The position numbers and the translations under genes were made by a program. From contig CM065814.1 of assembly GCA_033398695.1 (NCBI GenBank), positions 82,168,358 to 82,232,357 of the forward strand: 64,000 nt of DNA. Direction: 5' to 3'. How positions within the stretch are numbered: position 1 is the stretch's first letter; every line of letters starts with the position of its first letter. A model generated the notes under the pieces. The model saw only the letters and a list, made by a program, of their open reading frames with translations. It ran no database searches and was not told the DNA's origin. Origin of the DNA: Orobanche coerulescens (lineage: Eukaryota > Streptophyta > Magnoliopsida > Lamiales > Orobanchaceae). This document shows, piece after piece, positions 9,411 through 21,716 of the stretch.

Positions 9411-11903
9411 TTCTACCCTCCTTAAAAGAAGTTTCGTCCCGAAACTTAAAACAAGTAGGGAGGAGAAAAATCCGGCCAGGAAAACTCAACGATACTCACA
9501 AGAACCGAAAAAATCGCGCCCAACGGTGAAACGTTACAAGCAACGCAAAGGAATATACGGCGTGAAACACGCTCCACGACGACCAACACAACGCCACCGG
9601 TAGAGACAACAAGTGACGAGCGTCATCAAACAGATAATACAATCAAGTCGATTATCCGAAAAATCGCAAAACACAACGAACGAAAATCAACATGATTGAT
9701 CAACCTAACGGTACATCAATCAACACGCGAGCCAATCGCTGAACAAATACGGAATTCCACCGCCCAAGGGTTGGAAGATCGAAAACGATACTAATTTCCC
9801 GAACTTAAGGAAATTGGGAAGTAGTCTGAATGCTCAACAATAACGAAACAGGGTCAACAAAAACTGAACAATCAATGATCGAAGCACAACGATCGAGACA
9901 ACAAAAATCGAACAATCATGTTCGGATCACGAAAAACAATAAGGTTCAACCGACAACTCCGAGGTTCACATCTCGACTCGAGACAAAACATGATCTAGTG
10001 AAAACAACAAGATGTGCACTCACATAACATCCACAGGAAAGGGAATAGCAATTGAAAAGTCACAAAGACAAACGAGTAATCCCGAAACAATACCACTCTC
10101 GTTCGATCAACAAAAGAAAGGGACAGGGCAAGCTCAGAAAATGTTAACGAACATAAACGAGTCGACAAAGTCGAAAACACAGAAGTTCCAAATCGATCCA
10201 CTTCGAATAAAAGAACTTAATTTTTGAAGTTCGAAACAACAAGGTAAGGAAATAACATAACATACAACTGATAGACCACGCCCCAAAGGGACTCCTCGGA
10301 GCCGGTCCTGATATCAATGCTCAAGTCCGTGCCTCGGAAGGCTCGGTAATCAACTCACAAAACTGAACATGATGTCCCTCGAGTCCGCACTTGAAACGCA
10401 TCACAGGCGAGGAAGGACAAATTGCACGTACATTCCCCCGGCACATCACGGTTGAAATGCCTCGGCTCGGCATACCGAAAATACAGATGCTAGATATAAT
10501 GGAACATAACACCGCAAAACAACATACCGAAGATGCTAACTCAGCATAACATATCAACGCATACAAAAATCACAACAACCATGGCATCGTTCGACGATTA
10601 CAACGGCCCGAACGATACAATCACAAACATCATGAAACAATCACCCATATGCATAAACGCACAAAAATCCAAGCTTTAACAACTCACACTCGTGCGACAA
10701 CACGCAAATCACCACGAGGCGATAAACAGTAAACACCAGTTCACACCTCTCACAGAGGGCTAGTACAACAAATGCGTGGCAACGCCTCGACGTTCATGCC
10801 ACCAATTCAATCCTACTCGGGAGCAAACATCATAACGACAACGCGAACATCATACATACATACCCAGCCCCCAAACGGGAATGGATAGGTTTTAAAAACG
10901 AAAACCTCCTTTTGAAAATAATTTATAAAAACACCGGTTGATCTTGAGTATCACCTTTCAAAAAAGTACAAACGTGAAACATCGTTATCGAGACTTTGGA
11001 GAACCATTTCGCATTTGATAAAAATGAGGACACTTTCTCTTAGTGAAAAACTTTCAGAATATTCGACCATCGAGTCTAAGTAAAAGTGTTTCTAAAACAT
11101 TGAAAATATCTCAAAACATTTTGGTCCTCGAGGTAGAAGAATTTTGAAACATATTGTGGCACCTTTGATGTACCACGAGAAAATAATTCATTTTAAAAGT
11201 ACGTCTCGAAATTTATTTTCTAAGATACTCAAGGTTTTCAAATATAATTCAATGGGCTAGAATGCACAAAAATTTCAGGTAATTACACGGAACATTATAG
11301 CGCCGTGGGTCCCGCGCCGGAACCCACCAGGCTAAAAAACCATTTACAAAAACGCTAAAAAGGCCGATGACGGTAATATTTCATAAACTCACAAAAGCCA
11401 TTAACAAAATACTAAATACCGTCATAAGAATTTTGCCAAAACGATCAAGGCCATAATGCCAAAAACTCGGTTAAGGGAATCGGTTTTCGAAATAAAACTC
11501 AGTCGGTATAATACCGAAAGCCATTACAAAAGAACTCACGCAGCGGATAAAAGAAATACAGTCCAACATGCACAATCCAGGAACACTACTCCTCATATGA
11601 ACGAAATATGAGAGTCAAATAACCACATATCACGAAATCAAAATCCATAAGAGGATTCTGTCAATTAACTCATAATCATACCTGTAACTCGCATCAGACG
11701 AGGCACAAACACAAAGAAGGGAGACTTACATCCACAGGTCGCACGAAGATGATGATCGCCCCACGATACTAATCACGACCAACAAACTCAGACGGCGCGT
11801 CGCGACACGACTCAGTCAGATAAAATCCGACGAAACAAGACTCAAACAACACGACTTGACCCGACAGCCTAGGTTTCCACAACCTAAGCTCCGATACCAT
11901 TTA
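9411..11903 (-). other. Tekay-1 interior, pol-less
   Basis: 2493 bp. A purine tract (minus strand TTTTAAGGAGGGTAGAA) is at 9411-9427 and the primer-binding site at about 11887-11900. Bases 10560-11260 align by eye with the Tekay-3 leader (45170-45840). The region 11285-11560 resembles the start of Tekay-2-type LTRs instead. The only gag trace is at 10321-10420. No protease, RT, RNase H or integrase motif was seen in any frame. Confidence 0.75.
10321..10566 (-). pseudogene. Possible gag zinc-knuckle remnant in Tekay-1
   Basis: The 81-codon frame includes RFKCGLEGHHVQFC. This fits the retroviral-type CX2CX4HX4C knuckle in spacing, with the first Cys replaced by Arg. It lies where gag would be expected from the Tekay-3 comparison, but the rest of gag is gone. 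It may be chance. Confidence 0.35.
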
Positions 11904-14900
11904 TGTAACACCCCCAATCTGCTCAGGGATATTACACGCCGTAGAACCTTTCCTCAAGGATCTACCAGGCTGGTAACAACAAACGAACAACTTGACGATG
12001 CCTTTAAGGCTACAATAACTCAGTAGACCGGCTTGGTCTTTCAATAAAAAACATACAACTCAATTACAATTCTTGCCCACGCAGGGGTCAAAATACAACA
12101 ACTCCCGTACAATGGGGAATAATTACTGCAGCGGAAAATAAAATACAACTGAACCAATTCTCAACATACGGTTCTACATGTGATTAGTATCGATCATCTT
12201 TCATCATCCTTCATGCCGACCCTGTGCCACGCTCCCTGAAACCTGAATGCAATACAATCATCCACCCCCCGAATACTCGGGGGTTAGCAAAACTCCACTA
12301 TTTTGCTAGTGTAAGTACAAAGTACAAATACGAGTCATACAATTCAAATTCCAAGAATACGATAATCAGGAATCCTCAAAGGTTCAAAAACAACGAAACG
12401 AATACTTCCCGAGGCAAGAATTTGGGTAAAACTTTCCACATCCGAAAGATCGCAAATAACGAGAACAGCTTGCAAAACGGTTTAAAATAACCTCGGGAGT
12501 TTTAATAGAAAACAACTTAGGATTATTAAATCCTTCTCTTTCCAAAATCAATAGGGTCACAACCCAAAGGTTTTGTTTTAACACATAAAAAACGGACAAC
12601 AATTTACAGGGCTAAAACCCAAGTCACGTGTCCTCGACGGACATAAAATCAACACAACATAATCACATACAAGCATCGCCTAGGATCGGGACGAAGCCAC
12701 AAATCCCACTCGAGGCCTCTAAGGACCCTCCGGAGCTGGCCACAATCATAAAACAAATCATGCAAACGCATTGCCTAGGACTGGGACGGAGCCACAAATC
12801 CCACTCGAGGCCCCTAAGGACCCTCCCGAGCTGGCTAGTGAAACAAACTCAAACCACCCATAAGTTATCTTGACATCGTACTCGCAAGTACCAATTCTCA
12901 GAACCCTCTCCAGTCCTACCCGATTAGATAACCTTATGGTCAAATCATACACACTGGCTGTACTCGCAAGTACAGGCCGCCGAGGCTTCACAGGTCCCCT
13001 ACCCGGTGAAACATCAATCGAACATACCCACAAGTTATCGTGACATCGCACTCGCAAGTGACGATTCTCGGAGCCCTCTCCAGACCTACCCGAATTGATA
13101 ACCTTGTTTTCAAATCATCAATGCATCGAGTTCACAACAAGGGTTTCACATTTGCCACAATCACAAACACATCAAATCATGAGTTAATGCAACCAACACT
13201 TAGCAAAACACCACGTCAAACCATAACGCACCGAAAAGAGATAATATGTGTGTATATATATTATCAAAGCATAACAACAACAACAACAACAAGCGAATTC
13301 ATAGGGTTCACTTAATCATTCACGGGGCACAATATTCACAAAACACACGTGTTTTGAAAGTGATCCCTTAACGAGGCTAAACAGAATCTTTTGAAAGTTC
13401 AAATCAAACGATCAAACAAACACATAGAGACGATCACTAATTATCATATTCACAAAACAAGAATTGTATGGACAAGTTACTTGCCTCGAATAACCACAAC
13501 GTGTAGAATCGACTAAAGTAGGTTGGCACGAATCGGCTACGAAGCCTCCGACTCCACCGAACGCTAACCCGCGATAATAAACTACGAACAACAATAGCAA
13601 CAATGAAAACGAATTCCAAAGCACGACCGAAAGTTGTTGAATTGAAGGGATGAACGACACAAATTCAAGGGTTTCCCTCAAAATGGCCACGAACACAAAG
13701 ATACGATCACAATGAGAACCAAGGTCAAAAACAACGGAAATCCCACCAAACTATCGAAGGGAAACTCATTGGGACATTTAATCGAACACTCAATGTTCGA
13801 TAACTCCCAAGAACACTCAAATCACTAATCGAGTTGAACAAACTCGAAATATGGATATACAACCCATAGAAAACGATTAATAACATCATACTACACCAAC
13901 TGATGTATCAAAATCGGATTAGAATCGAAATCAAGAACAAATTCTCCAAAAAGTCAACTTGAAGGAAAATCAAGAAATATACCTTGATTCGACGAAGAAC
14001 ACGGATTGGATGATGATATAATCAACAAGAATCTTCAAAAAGGCCTTGGAAATGAGTAGAATCGGCCAAGAAAAACTCCTACCGGTCACTCCCGTCTGCA
14101 GCCGCATAAAAACGAGGAAAAAGTGAGAAAAACGAAGTGTGCCCGAGCCCATGCTATATATAGCCGGCAGGGTTACGGCCGTAACCGGCAGGGCCTTACG
14201 GCTGTAACCGACATTCATCAAAATCCGCCCAGCACCTGCCGATCGCTTACGACCGTAACCGACAGGGACTTACGGCCATAACTCGGCACTTACGGCCCTA
14301 CCCGGTAGGTCCTTACGGCCGTAACCTGCATTCGTCCGAACACTGCCTAGCACCCGTACGACCGTAACTGACAGCCCTTACGACCGTAACCGGCATTCGT
14401 CCAGCCATGTCTTCCGAGAACGTACGGCCGTAACCGGCACCTTACGACCGTAACTCGGCCAGGCCAGGCCCTGCTCCGGCCGTGACTCGGCCGTGGCCAC
14501 TCCGACGACCTGGACAACCCCGAAACCCGAACTTGAATATAAACCGAAGATATGGTTACGAAGTACTTGCAAAGACGAATTCAAGCACTAAGAGAACACA
14601 CGATTCCGACCACCCAAAGGCTCGAAATTCGACAATGGAAAGTAATTACCCCAAACTTTGGGAAATTACGAAAATGGCCCAAAATGTCCAAAATACACGA
14701 TACGCGATCGAAACACCAAGACGAAGCTCGAAACATGAATAATAACATTAAATGAACTTACAGGAAACTCGAAACAACAGTTTCGAACGAGATTCGCAAG
14801 AATCGAATTCATGTGCGGAAAAACCGTTTAAGAACACGGAACTCAACAAAACGATACCGAAACGTACTCGGATGACAAAAAGTGCAGAATTAAATACTAT

Positions 14901-14949
14901 CGGAATGACGAAATGATCATGACCGAAGTCCGAAATTGCGGGTATTACA
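11904..14949 (-). repeat. Tekay-1 5' LTR (right copy)
   Basis: 3046 bp, matching 6333-9410. Palindrome array at about 14170-14475, TATA-like box at about 14154-14163, tandem repeats at 12661-12832 and 12866-13118. Its U5 end abuts the primer-binding site at 11903. Confidence 0.9.
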
Positions 14950-14954
14950 AACTT

Positions 14955-15458
14955 AATGTCACAAGCACATCTCATACTAAAACCTCAAGTCAAAGGTCCA
15001 CGTATACCTATCACAACCTTTCGATTCAGTCATTAATAATCCCTAAGTGATATCCATGTGACCGAATCGAGGTGAGTCATGTTCGAGTATACTAATCCCA
15101 TTATCATACCTATAACGTGTGCTCTCACTAACCCTTAGTGAAGACAAGCACTCTACATGTTAGAGTGTACGTTATACAAGGCTTGCCTAAACTTACTGCC
15201 CAATTAAGTTTTATCAACTTGCAAACCAATTAAGCATTCGAGCATTTAAACACTTCCAGTACCTATCTCTTTATCTCCATAAGGAGTGGAATGTTTGCTC
15301 TCAAATGCAAGGACATTCATTCTATATACCAAATCATAATACCCGTAATATACAATATTATAGAAATAACAAATACCTTATTTAATTTAATATTCATAAC
15401 TACAATACAATTCTTTTACTCTCATTCTCTGAGTGCATTCGAGGGCATATTTCTAACA
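14955..15458 (-). repeat. Copia A 3' LTR, second part
   Basis: It continues the LTR interrupted by Tekay-1 and ends CTAACA. The next bases (ATCTCCCACTTGCACT, 15459-15474) are the reverse complement of a polypurine tract AGTGCAAGTGGGAGAT, standard just upstream of a copia 3' LTR. Confidence 0.85.
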
Positions 15459-15508
15459 ATCTCCCACTTGCACTCATGCCACAAACTATGGTATCTAATA
15501 CCCATACT

Positions 15509-15989
15509 TTACAGATGTCGCTCTAAGACCATCTGAGGTAGTGGCTTGGCGAGTGGATCAGCAACGTTATTTGTTGTGTCTACTCTCTGTAGTATAACAT
15601 TCCTTTTCTGAACCATTTCTCTAACAAAATGATATTTTTTTCTCAATATGTTTGTTGTGGTGAGCCCTAGGCTCCTTAGCATATCCAACAGTTCCGTCAT
15701 TGTGGCAAAACATGGTCACGGGCTCCTATGCGTTAGGAACCACTTGAAGTTCCTCAGTGAACTTCTTAATCCAAAAAGCTTCTTTAGCAGCCTCCGTGGC
15801 TGCCTGATATTCGACTTGACATGCATAGATTGCAGTCGCGCTTTGATTGGCACTTCTCCAAGATACTGCTCCACCATTCAGAGTAAAGATATATCCTGAA
15901 GTGGACATCTTCGCATCCATGTCTCCCAAAAAATATGAATCTGTATAACCCTACGCTTTTAGTTCTCCACCACCGTATGTAAGATTCTA
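15509..15989 (-). pseudogene. Copia A pol, RNase H C-terminus, broken
   Basis: Read on the minus strand from the Tekay-2 site: MSTSGYIFTLNGGAVSWRSA, then QVEYQAATEAAKEAFWIKKF (RNase H), then a stop near 15726, a frame change near 15710, then RKKYHFVREMVQ and NNVADPLAKPLP, the standard C-terminal end of copia pol. RNase H degrades the RNA strand of the RNA/DNA hybrid during reverse transcription. At least one stop and one frameshift make it inactive. The preceding RT lies beyond Tekay-2 at 25388. Confidence 0.85.
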
Positions 15990-16751
15990 GTCTTTGTAAC
16001 ACCCCAGAGCCATCCAAGAATATTACAGCACCGTGGGCCCCGAGACGGAACCCACAAGGCTAAAAGATATTTTCGCAAATATTTACAAATGCCCAATAGG
16101 CTAACGACAGTACTATCTTTTAAAGACATTCGAAGAATTATAAAATCCGTTTATCAAAACCGTCGTAAAATCTCATTTGGAACTATAAGGCCTGAAATGC
16201 CAAAACTCAACAGTTTAAAAAACGAAACATGCCTTAGCCAGTATCTTCCGGGAAGCTCATCTCTTCACGACCGCTACAAGCTCTATATCCAATATCCTAA
16301 AAATAAAGCCCACGATGGGGTTAGCCATAATACTAAAAAATGATAACCATCACATCACATTAATAATTACATACCAATGAGAATACAAAATAAGAATACG
16401 ACCAATGTAATATTATCGTCATACTTTACCAAAGTTCACATCTCATACTGTATCTCGCACAGTACCCAAGGTTCTCAAAACATCATCATAACTCACTGTC
16501 CAACCCAAATCCGTCGGGTAACATCATCACATCTCAACACGATAATCGATTGTCCATTAAAAGACAATTACCAAAGAAAATATGGAACATACCTCGAGAT
16601 GAACAATACCACGACAATCATGTCAGTCTAATCCGAGATCAGATCAATGTAACATACGGACACGGTCTTAACACAAGACCTACAAATGCATACTCATATG
16701 ACCATGTCAATATGCTCAAACAAGAACAACAATGTATACTCAATGAAAATC

Positions 16752-17085
16752 CCATGATCCAGCGCCCATCAGCATAGATCCCAAGATGATCCTACTAGAT
16801 CAACACGATGCGAATAACCAACAATATACATATGCACAAAAACAACACATGGTAAAACCAATGATGCGAATCCACATGATTCCATCAACACAACACAAGG
16901 TGATCCAATGATCCAACGCCCTCAGCATAGATCCCAAGAGGATACCGTCGGACCAACACGAGGTGGAAAACCCGTCCAATGATCCAGTGCCCTCAGCATA
17001 GATCCCAAGATGATCCCGTCGGACCAACACGAGGTGGACATCTGATCCAGCGCCCTCAGCATAGATCACACGATCCCATCAGATC
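16752..17085 (-). repeat. Tandem array, Tekay-2 left LTR
   Basis: About five degenerate units of 60-75 bp each contain GATCCAGCGCCCTCAGCATAG, ATCCCAAGATGATCCCGTCG or GACCAACACGAGGTGGA. The same array is at about 22627-22962 in the right copy. Confidence 0.85.
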
Positions 17086-17917
17086 AACACAACATATACA
17101 ATACAAGTATGCATACACATATGCAAATCAATATGTTCATCAACATGAACAACATAACATGAACGACAATATGACAAATCAACTAGCACAACCTCATGTT
17201 CAACAACATGAATGACAATATGCATGATTAAAATCATTAACACTAAACCGTATCAATTTAAGATACTTGCCCCGTGTCCTTCGGGAGCAATCTCGATGTT
17301 AAATCATCACTGATGATTATTCACACTGCTCGGCAATCCAAACGTACCATGGACTATAGATATTCATATCCTCATCTGTACCACAATGTATCCTCGATAC
17401 CCAAGTATACCAATAACAAAAGTAAATCATATACATTATGATTTAAATTCCCAAAACCCGAAATCAACTTATAATCCCAAATCTCTGGTGTTCACAATTA
17501 TAATCATTGTTATACGAATTATTAACGAATGAAACAGAAACCATTCATTAAATATTATAAACTGTGCAAGTAATAACTTGCCCCGATACCGATACAACAA
17601 TGAGGAAGCCGTTACCAATTCCATTGCCTTCGTATACTATCTCCTCATCCTCGACCAAAGAAATCTACAAACATTCTCAAACACGATTGTAATTCATGAT
17701 TCTAATCACCGATCAATTACCACAACCTATTGCCATAATCAATAAACAACAATCTGATAACAATCAATAACCGACATAACCAATCCACAAACCCAACGGT
17801 TCTACAATATTTCGATTAACCATAAGTCTGAACAATCCAACTTAAATGATCATGAATTCATAACCACAACACGATATACTACACTGTCTGTTGACATAGC
17901 ACACATTAATCACTCAA

Positions 17918-17960
17918 CGTAGCGTGCGCTAAGTCGCTTCAGTTAGCGTGCGCTAATGAC
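17918..17960. repeat. Small downstream palindrome pair, Tekay-2 left LTR
   Basis: Two copies of TAGCGTGCGCTAA lie about 540 bp downstream (element orientation) of the TATA-like box. In the right LTR (23790-23855) there are three, so this small array differs in copy number between the two LTRs. Confidence 0.75.
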
Positions 17961-18514
17961 ATGCAGTTGCATGCATTACAGGTACCGATCAACATATGGC
18001 GATTACCGAGAACAATAAGTGATTCAAAACCATGTTCATAGCTATCAAAACAACGAAATCTGATATCCTTTAACATATAAACAATCATCTAACTCATAAT
18101 CCAAGTCATATATTCTATATCATTTTCTTCCTCAATATCAACATCATGAATACCAAGAACCATAACAACACTTCCATAATCTATCATTATAGAGAGTAAT
18201 CATCAACAATAACATCAACATCCACAAATGAGGAGAAGGATTAACATCATCATCAACAATAACATCAACATTCAATCCAAAATGAAATCCAAAGGTGAAG
18301 CGCAATTACCTCTTCGAAGGAATGGATTGAATCCCAAGGTTGAATCCGTTCTCAATTACTTCCAAGCTCCAAATGTTGTTATGGATGATTAACTCCACCA
18401 TAATCCAGTGTTTGGAACTTCAAACATCTCTCTAAGAACTCTCTCTATCGGTTGCAAGGAAGTAATGGACGAAACTGAAGAATAATGGCCAACTGCACAT
18501 ATATATACTGTACA

Positions 18515-18992
18515 TTATTAGTGTGCGCTAACATCTTCATTTAGCGTACGTTACATGCTTTAGCGTGCGCTATCGAGGTCAAGAGGCTACTACCTTACTT
18601 CGTACAATGATTTACGTATGCAATAGTGTACGTAAATGCCTCTATTTAGTGTATCCAAGTGCCCGACCATAGCGTGGGCTATTCATACTTGACTTGCTAT
18701 AGTTTGCACCTACCCCGAAGATGCCTGTGCCCCTACATGCCAAAAGCACCCGACAAAGCAAAGATTCCCTTTGACTGATCTACCATTAGCGTGCGTTAAG
18801 CCTCATTCTTAGTGTGCGCTAATACTTCGTAGCAAACATCCGTTGACCTTATCGGAACATGCGCCGAAAGTAGCTGAGTCCACTCGTAGATTCCCTCTGA
18901 TCTGTTCTGCACTAGCATGCGCTATCCTTTGCCTTTAGCATGCGCTACACCTGCACAATAGCGTGCGCTATGCTTGAATATTAGCATGCGCT
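18515..18992. repeat. Palindrome array, GCGTGCGC type (Tekay-2 left LTR)
   Basis: Around ten copies or near copies of TTAGCGTGCGCTAA or TAGCATGCGCTA span 480 bp, ending next to the TATA-like box at 18498-18508 on its upstream side (minus-strand orientation). The right-LTR counterpart is at about 24552-25060. Confidence 0.86.
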
Positions 18993-19229
18993 AATGAGGC
19001 TATACTTAGCCATTTTCAGCTATTCTTGCTCGTCATCTCAATATATCGAATACGTGTACACAACACACTATATCCTCAAATACGATTGTCGACCAAGTGC
19101 AGTAATTATACCAATACAGATGTCTTTGTCCTTCAATTATTTTATCCATACTGTACAGATTCCACACTGTACAACATAGCTCGGATAAAATAGCGTTAAA
19201 CAGCAGTAGTAGAAATTCCGGATATTACA

Positions 19230-21716
19230 TACTACACCACTTAAAATAAGTTTCATCCTCGAAACATGCAATCCGTCATAGAAAAACAAACAAACCGTTC
19301 AACCAAAATATTTTGAAACAATCACGAAAACGATCAATGATCATCATTAACGAATCACCAAAACAGTATAATACAAATGTTCCAAGTCGACGATCTCCTG
19401 GGATACTAGCGAGTGACTTCACTGTAAAGCCTCAATACGCTTACAATCACAATTCCATGAGTCTCAACAAAATATATCATCTTCGGATGAAATAATCTAT
19501 CCGTGTCAAATCCTATCTGCCTGGTCGCGCAATCAAGTCCCAATTCCGATAAAACGAATAATACACGATATATATGTGAAACAACGGCCCAAAACAACGA
19601 CACAAATCCCGAAACATCAACACAAAATCTGAACGCTCAAATGATCACCAGCAATGATCAACCAATAAATTAACCGAGAATATCATCGACATGATAAACT
19701 CTAATACGACCAATCTAAAGGTCAAAACATAATCGAGAATATCATCAACATGATAAACTCCAATATGACCAACCAGAGGTCAAAACATAATCGAGAATAA
19801 CATCAACATGATAAACTCCAATATTACCAACGAAGAAGCAACAATAACCTAGAATACCCTCACATGGTAAGATCCAACACGATCAATACAGAACCACAGA
19901 AACCGATTACGAAGGAACAAAATTCTCAAAACGTTAAACAAAACACATACAGTGGATCTCAACGAAACACAACCGACTGTTGAACGAACCTCTCAAGCAA
20001 ACGAACAACCAGTCACAAATCGGCGAACATACCAAATCATACATGGAGTGGGAACGACCAATCAGTATGGCTCAAAATTTAAAAGTAATAAAATCACGCT
20101 ACCACCATATCAATAGAGCCACATAGCACATATGCTTTAGTTTCACAAAACCCAAAGTTCCAAAATCATAATCTGTGCATGAATCTACAACACGCAACAT
20201 ATTTCTCTTATCTGATAAATCAACTGATCATCCCTGGATAACCAAACTACCATACTAAAGTTCGAATATCTTTTCACCGTACCATACTGATGTATTATCC
20301 AGTTCGTGAGTGACACTCACAACTTCACCATGATATGCACTATGCACTAATTGCGTATGTATATCAATCACATTTTTAAAACCAGTTTGAAATCATATAG
20401 TCTCATCAAGAAGACAAATTTTCGAAAGTTCTTTCAAGAATTTCAAAACTCAAAACATAAATTTTTTATAGGGCCACAAAATAAATTTTCAAAAAATTAA
20501 ACCGGATCGTTAATGCCAAGTATTCGAGAACAATTTCCTTCGAGTCCACACGATTTCAAATTTTTAAAATGAAAACTACGAAAATGATTGACCACATCCA
20601 TACTCCTGTATACCAATTCGGTTCATCACCAATTCCACTGACATTCAGTCGGAAAACTACACGATAGAATCCAAAATCTTAATGTATAGACTCCGATAAA
20701 AATTCCTTTTTCCACATATGACTTTCAACGTCGATCATTAACCCATCCTGGATCACCTCAACTATGCTACGACAAAACATTGAAACAAATCAGCACAACG
20801 AAAGACTTCCCGAGAAGTTTCATTTGAACAAGTAAACCAAAATCTCGAAAGGCAGAAACGAAATAGATAAATGATTGATAAAGAGTTTTACAAATCTCGG
20901 GAGTTTTAGGAAAATAGAAAAGCCTTTTGAAACATTAGGGTCTCAGCCCATATCCCATTCCACATTACAAGAAGTTTATAAAGTAGAAAAACCTTTTTGG
21001 ACCCCAAGTCTTGAGTTATAAAACTATTTCAAAATCGATTGGGTCTCGGCCAAAAAATTATTTTCCGTAAAACATCCGTAAAACATTCATTTTGAAAGGT
21101 ATCATTTTCAAATGCTCAAAAATAGTTTCATATATCTCAAAATGAAATAACATGACTATATGTTCTTCTCATCAATTCACAATCTTTCTCCCAAATACAC
21201 AACTCCGTTCCAAAATTTAACCGACATATTGATTTCCAAAATCATAGCTTCTCGAGATTATCAATCCTGTCTCAACTCTGTCACCTCATACTGTGACGCA
21301 TAATATCTTTCTGAATCTCAAACCATATCAACTTAGAATGACAACAAATCTCAATGCAATTCAAAAATCCAAATACTTACAGGTCGTGAAGCCGACGATT
21401 CCCCGTGATACTGGCACATGTCTCAACTCTAGAAAATACTCGACACAGATATTTTCAAAACACACATTTTGTAATCTCAGTTAAACTCTAGAACACAACA
21501 TATCTCTATCCGAAGAAACACGTTAATAGCATTAAGAAAAGTTTACAACAACCTCAGTAACGCACTGGTAAATCACATAACGCACAAGCCCGAGTGAACA
21601 ACAAATACTGAGGGCTCTACTATTCGTCAATTGACAAATCGAATGACGCGACAAAAAATGACTCGACTCGACCCAACTGCCTAGGTTTTCTCAACCTAAG
21701 CTCCGATACCATATTC
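19230..21716 (-). other. Tekay-2 interior, non-coding
   Basis: 2487 bp, AT-rich. A PPT-like stretch follows 19230; the primer-binding site is at about 21700-21713. Short repeats of TCAACATGATAAACTC occur at about 19680-19830 (three or four units of about 58 bp). I found no gag, protease, RT or integrase motif. Confidence 0.72.
19675..19850. repeat. Short tandem repeat in Tekay-2 interior
   Basis: Three to four units share ATCGAGAATA(T/A)CATC, AACATGATAAACTC and AATATGACCAAC or close variants, with a period of about 58 bp. It lies some 450 bp inside the PPT end. Confidence 0.7.

Larger units (their letters stand above)
6333..14949 (-). mobile_element. Tekay-1: non-autonomous Ty3/gypsy element, full length
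   Basis: LTRs are at 6333-9410 and 11904-14949 (TGTAACACCCCC... to ...GGGTATTACA), with a perfect 5-bp target duplication aactt at 6328-6332 and 14950-14954. The primer-binding site beside the right LTR (reverse complement TGGTATCGGAGC, matching initiator tRNA-Met) and the polypurine tract beside the left LTR place the element on the minus strand. The pre-PPT sequence (GGGACGAAACTTC on the minus strand) is typical of Tekay/Del chromoviruses. The interior is only about 2.49 kb, shorter than one LTR, and has no pol. It needs another element's enzymes to move. It sits inside the copia A 3' LTR. Confidence 0.88.
15995..19229 (-). repeat. Tekay-2 3' LTR (left copy)
   Basis: 3235 bp against 3579 bp for the right copy. 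Part of the difference is a deletion of about 140-150 bp near 16224 (present in the right copy at about 21941-22088), plus smaller losses in the palindrome and U5 regions. A TATA-like CATATATATAC lies at 18498-18508. Confidence 0.88.
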
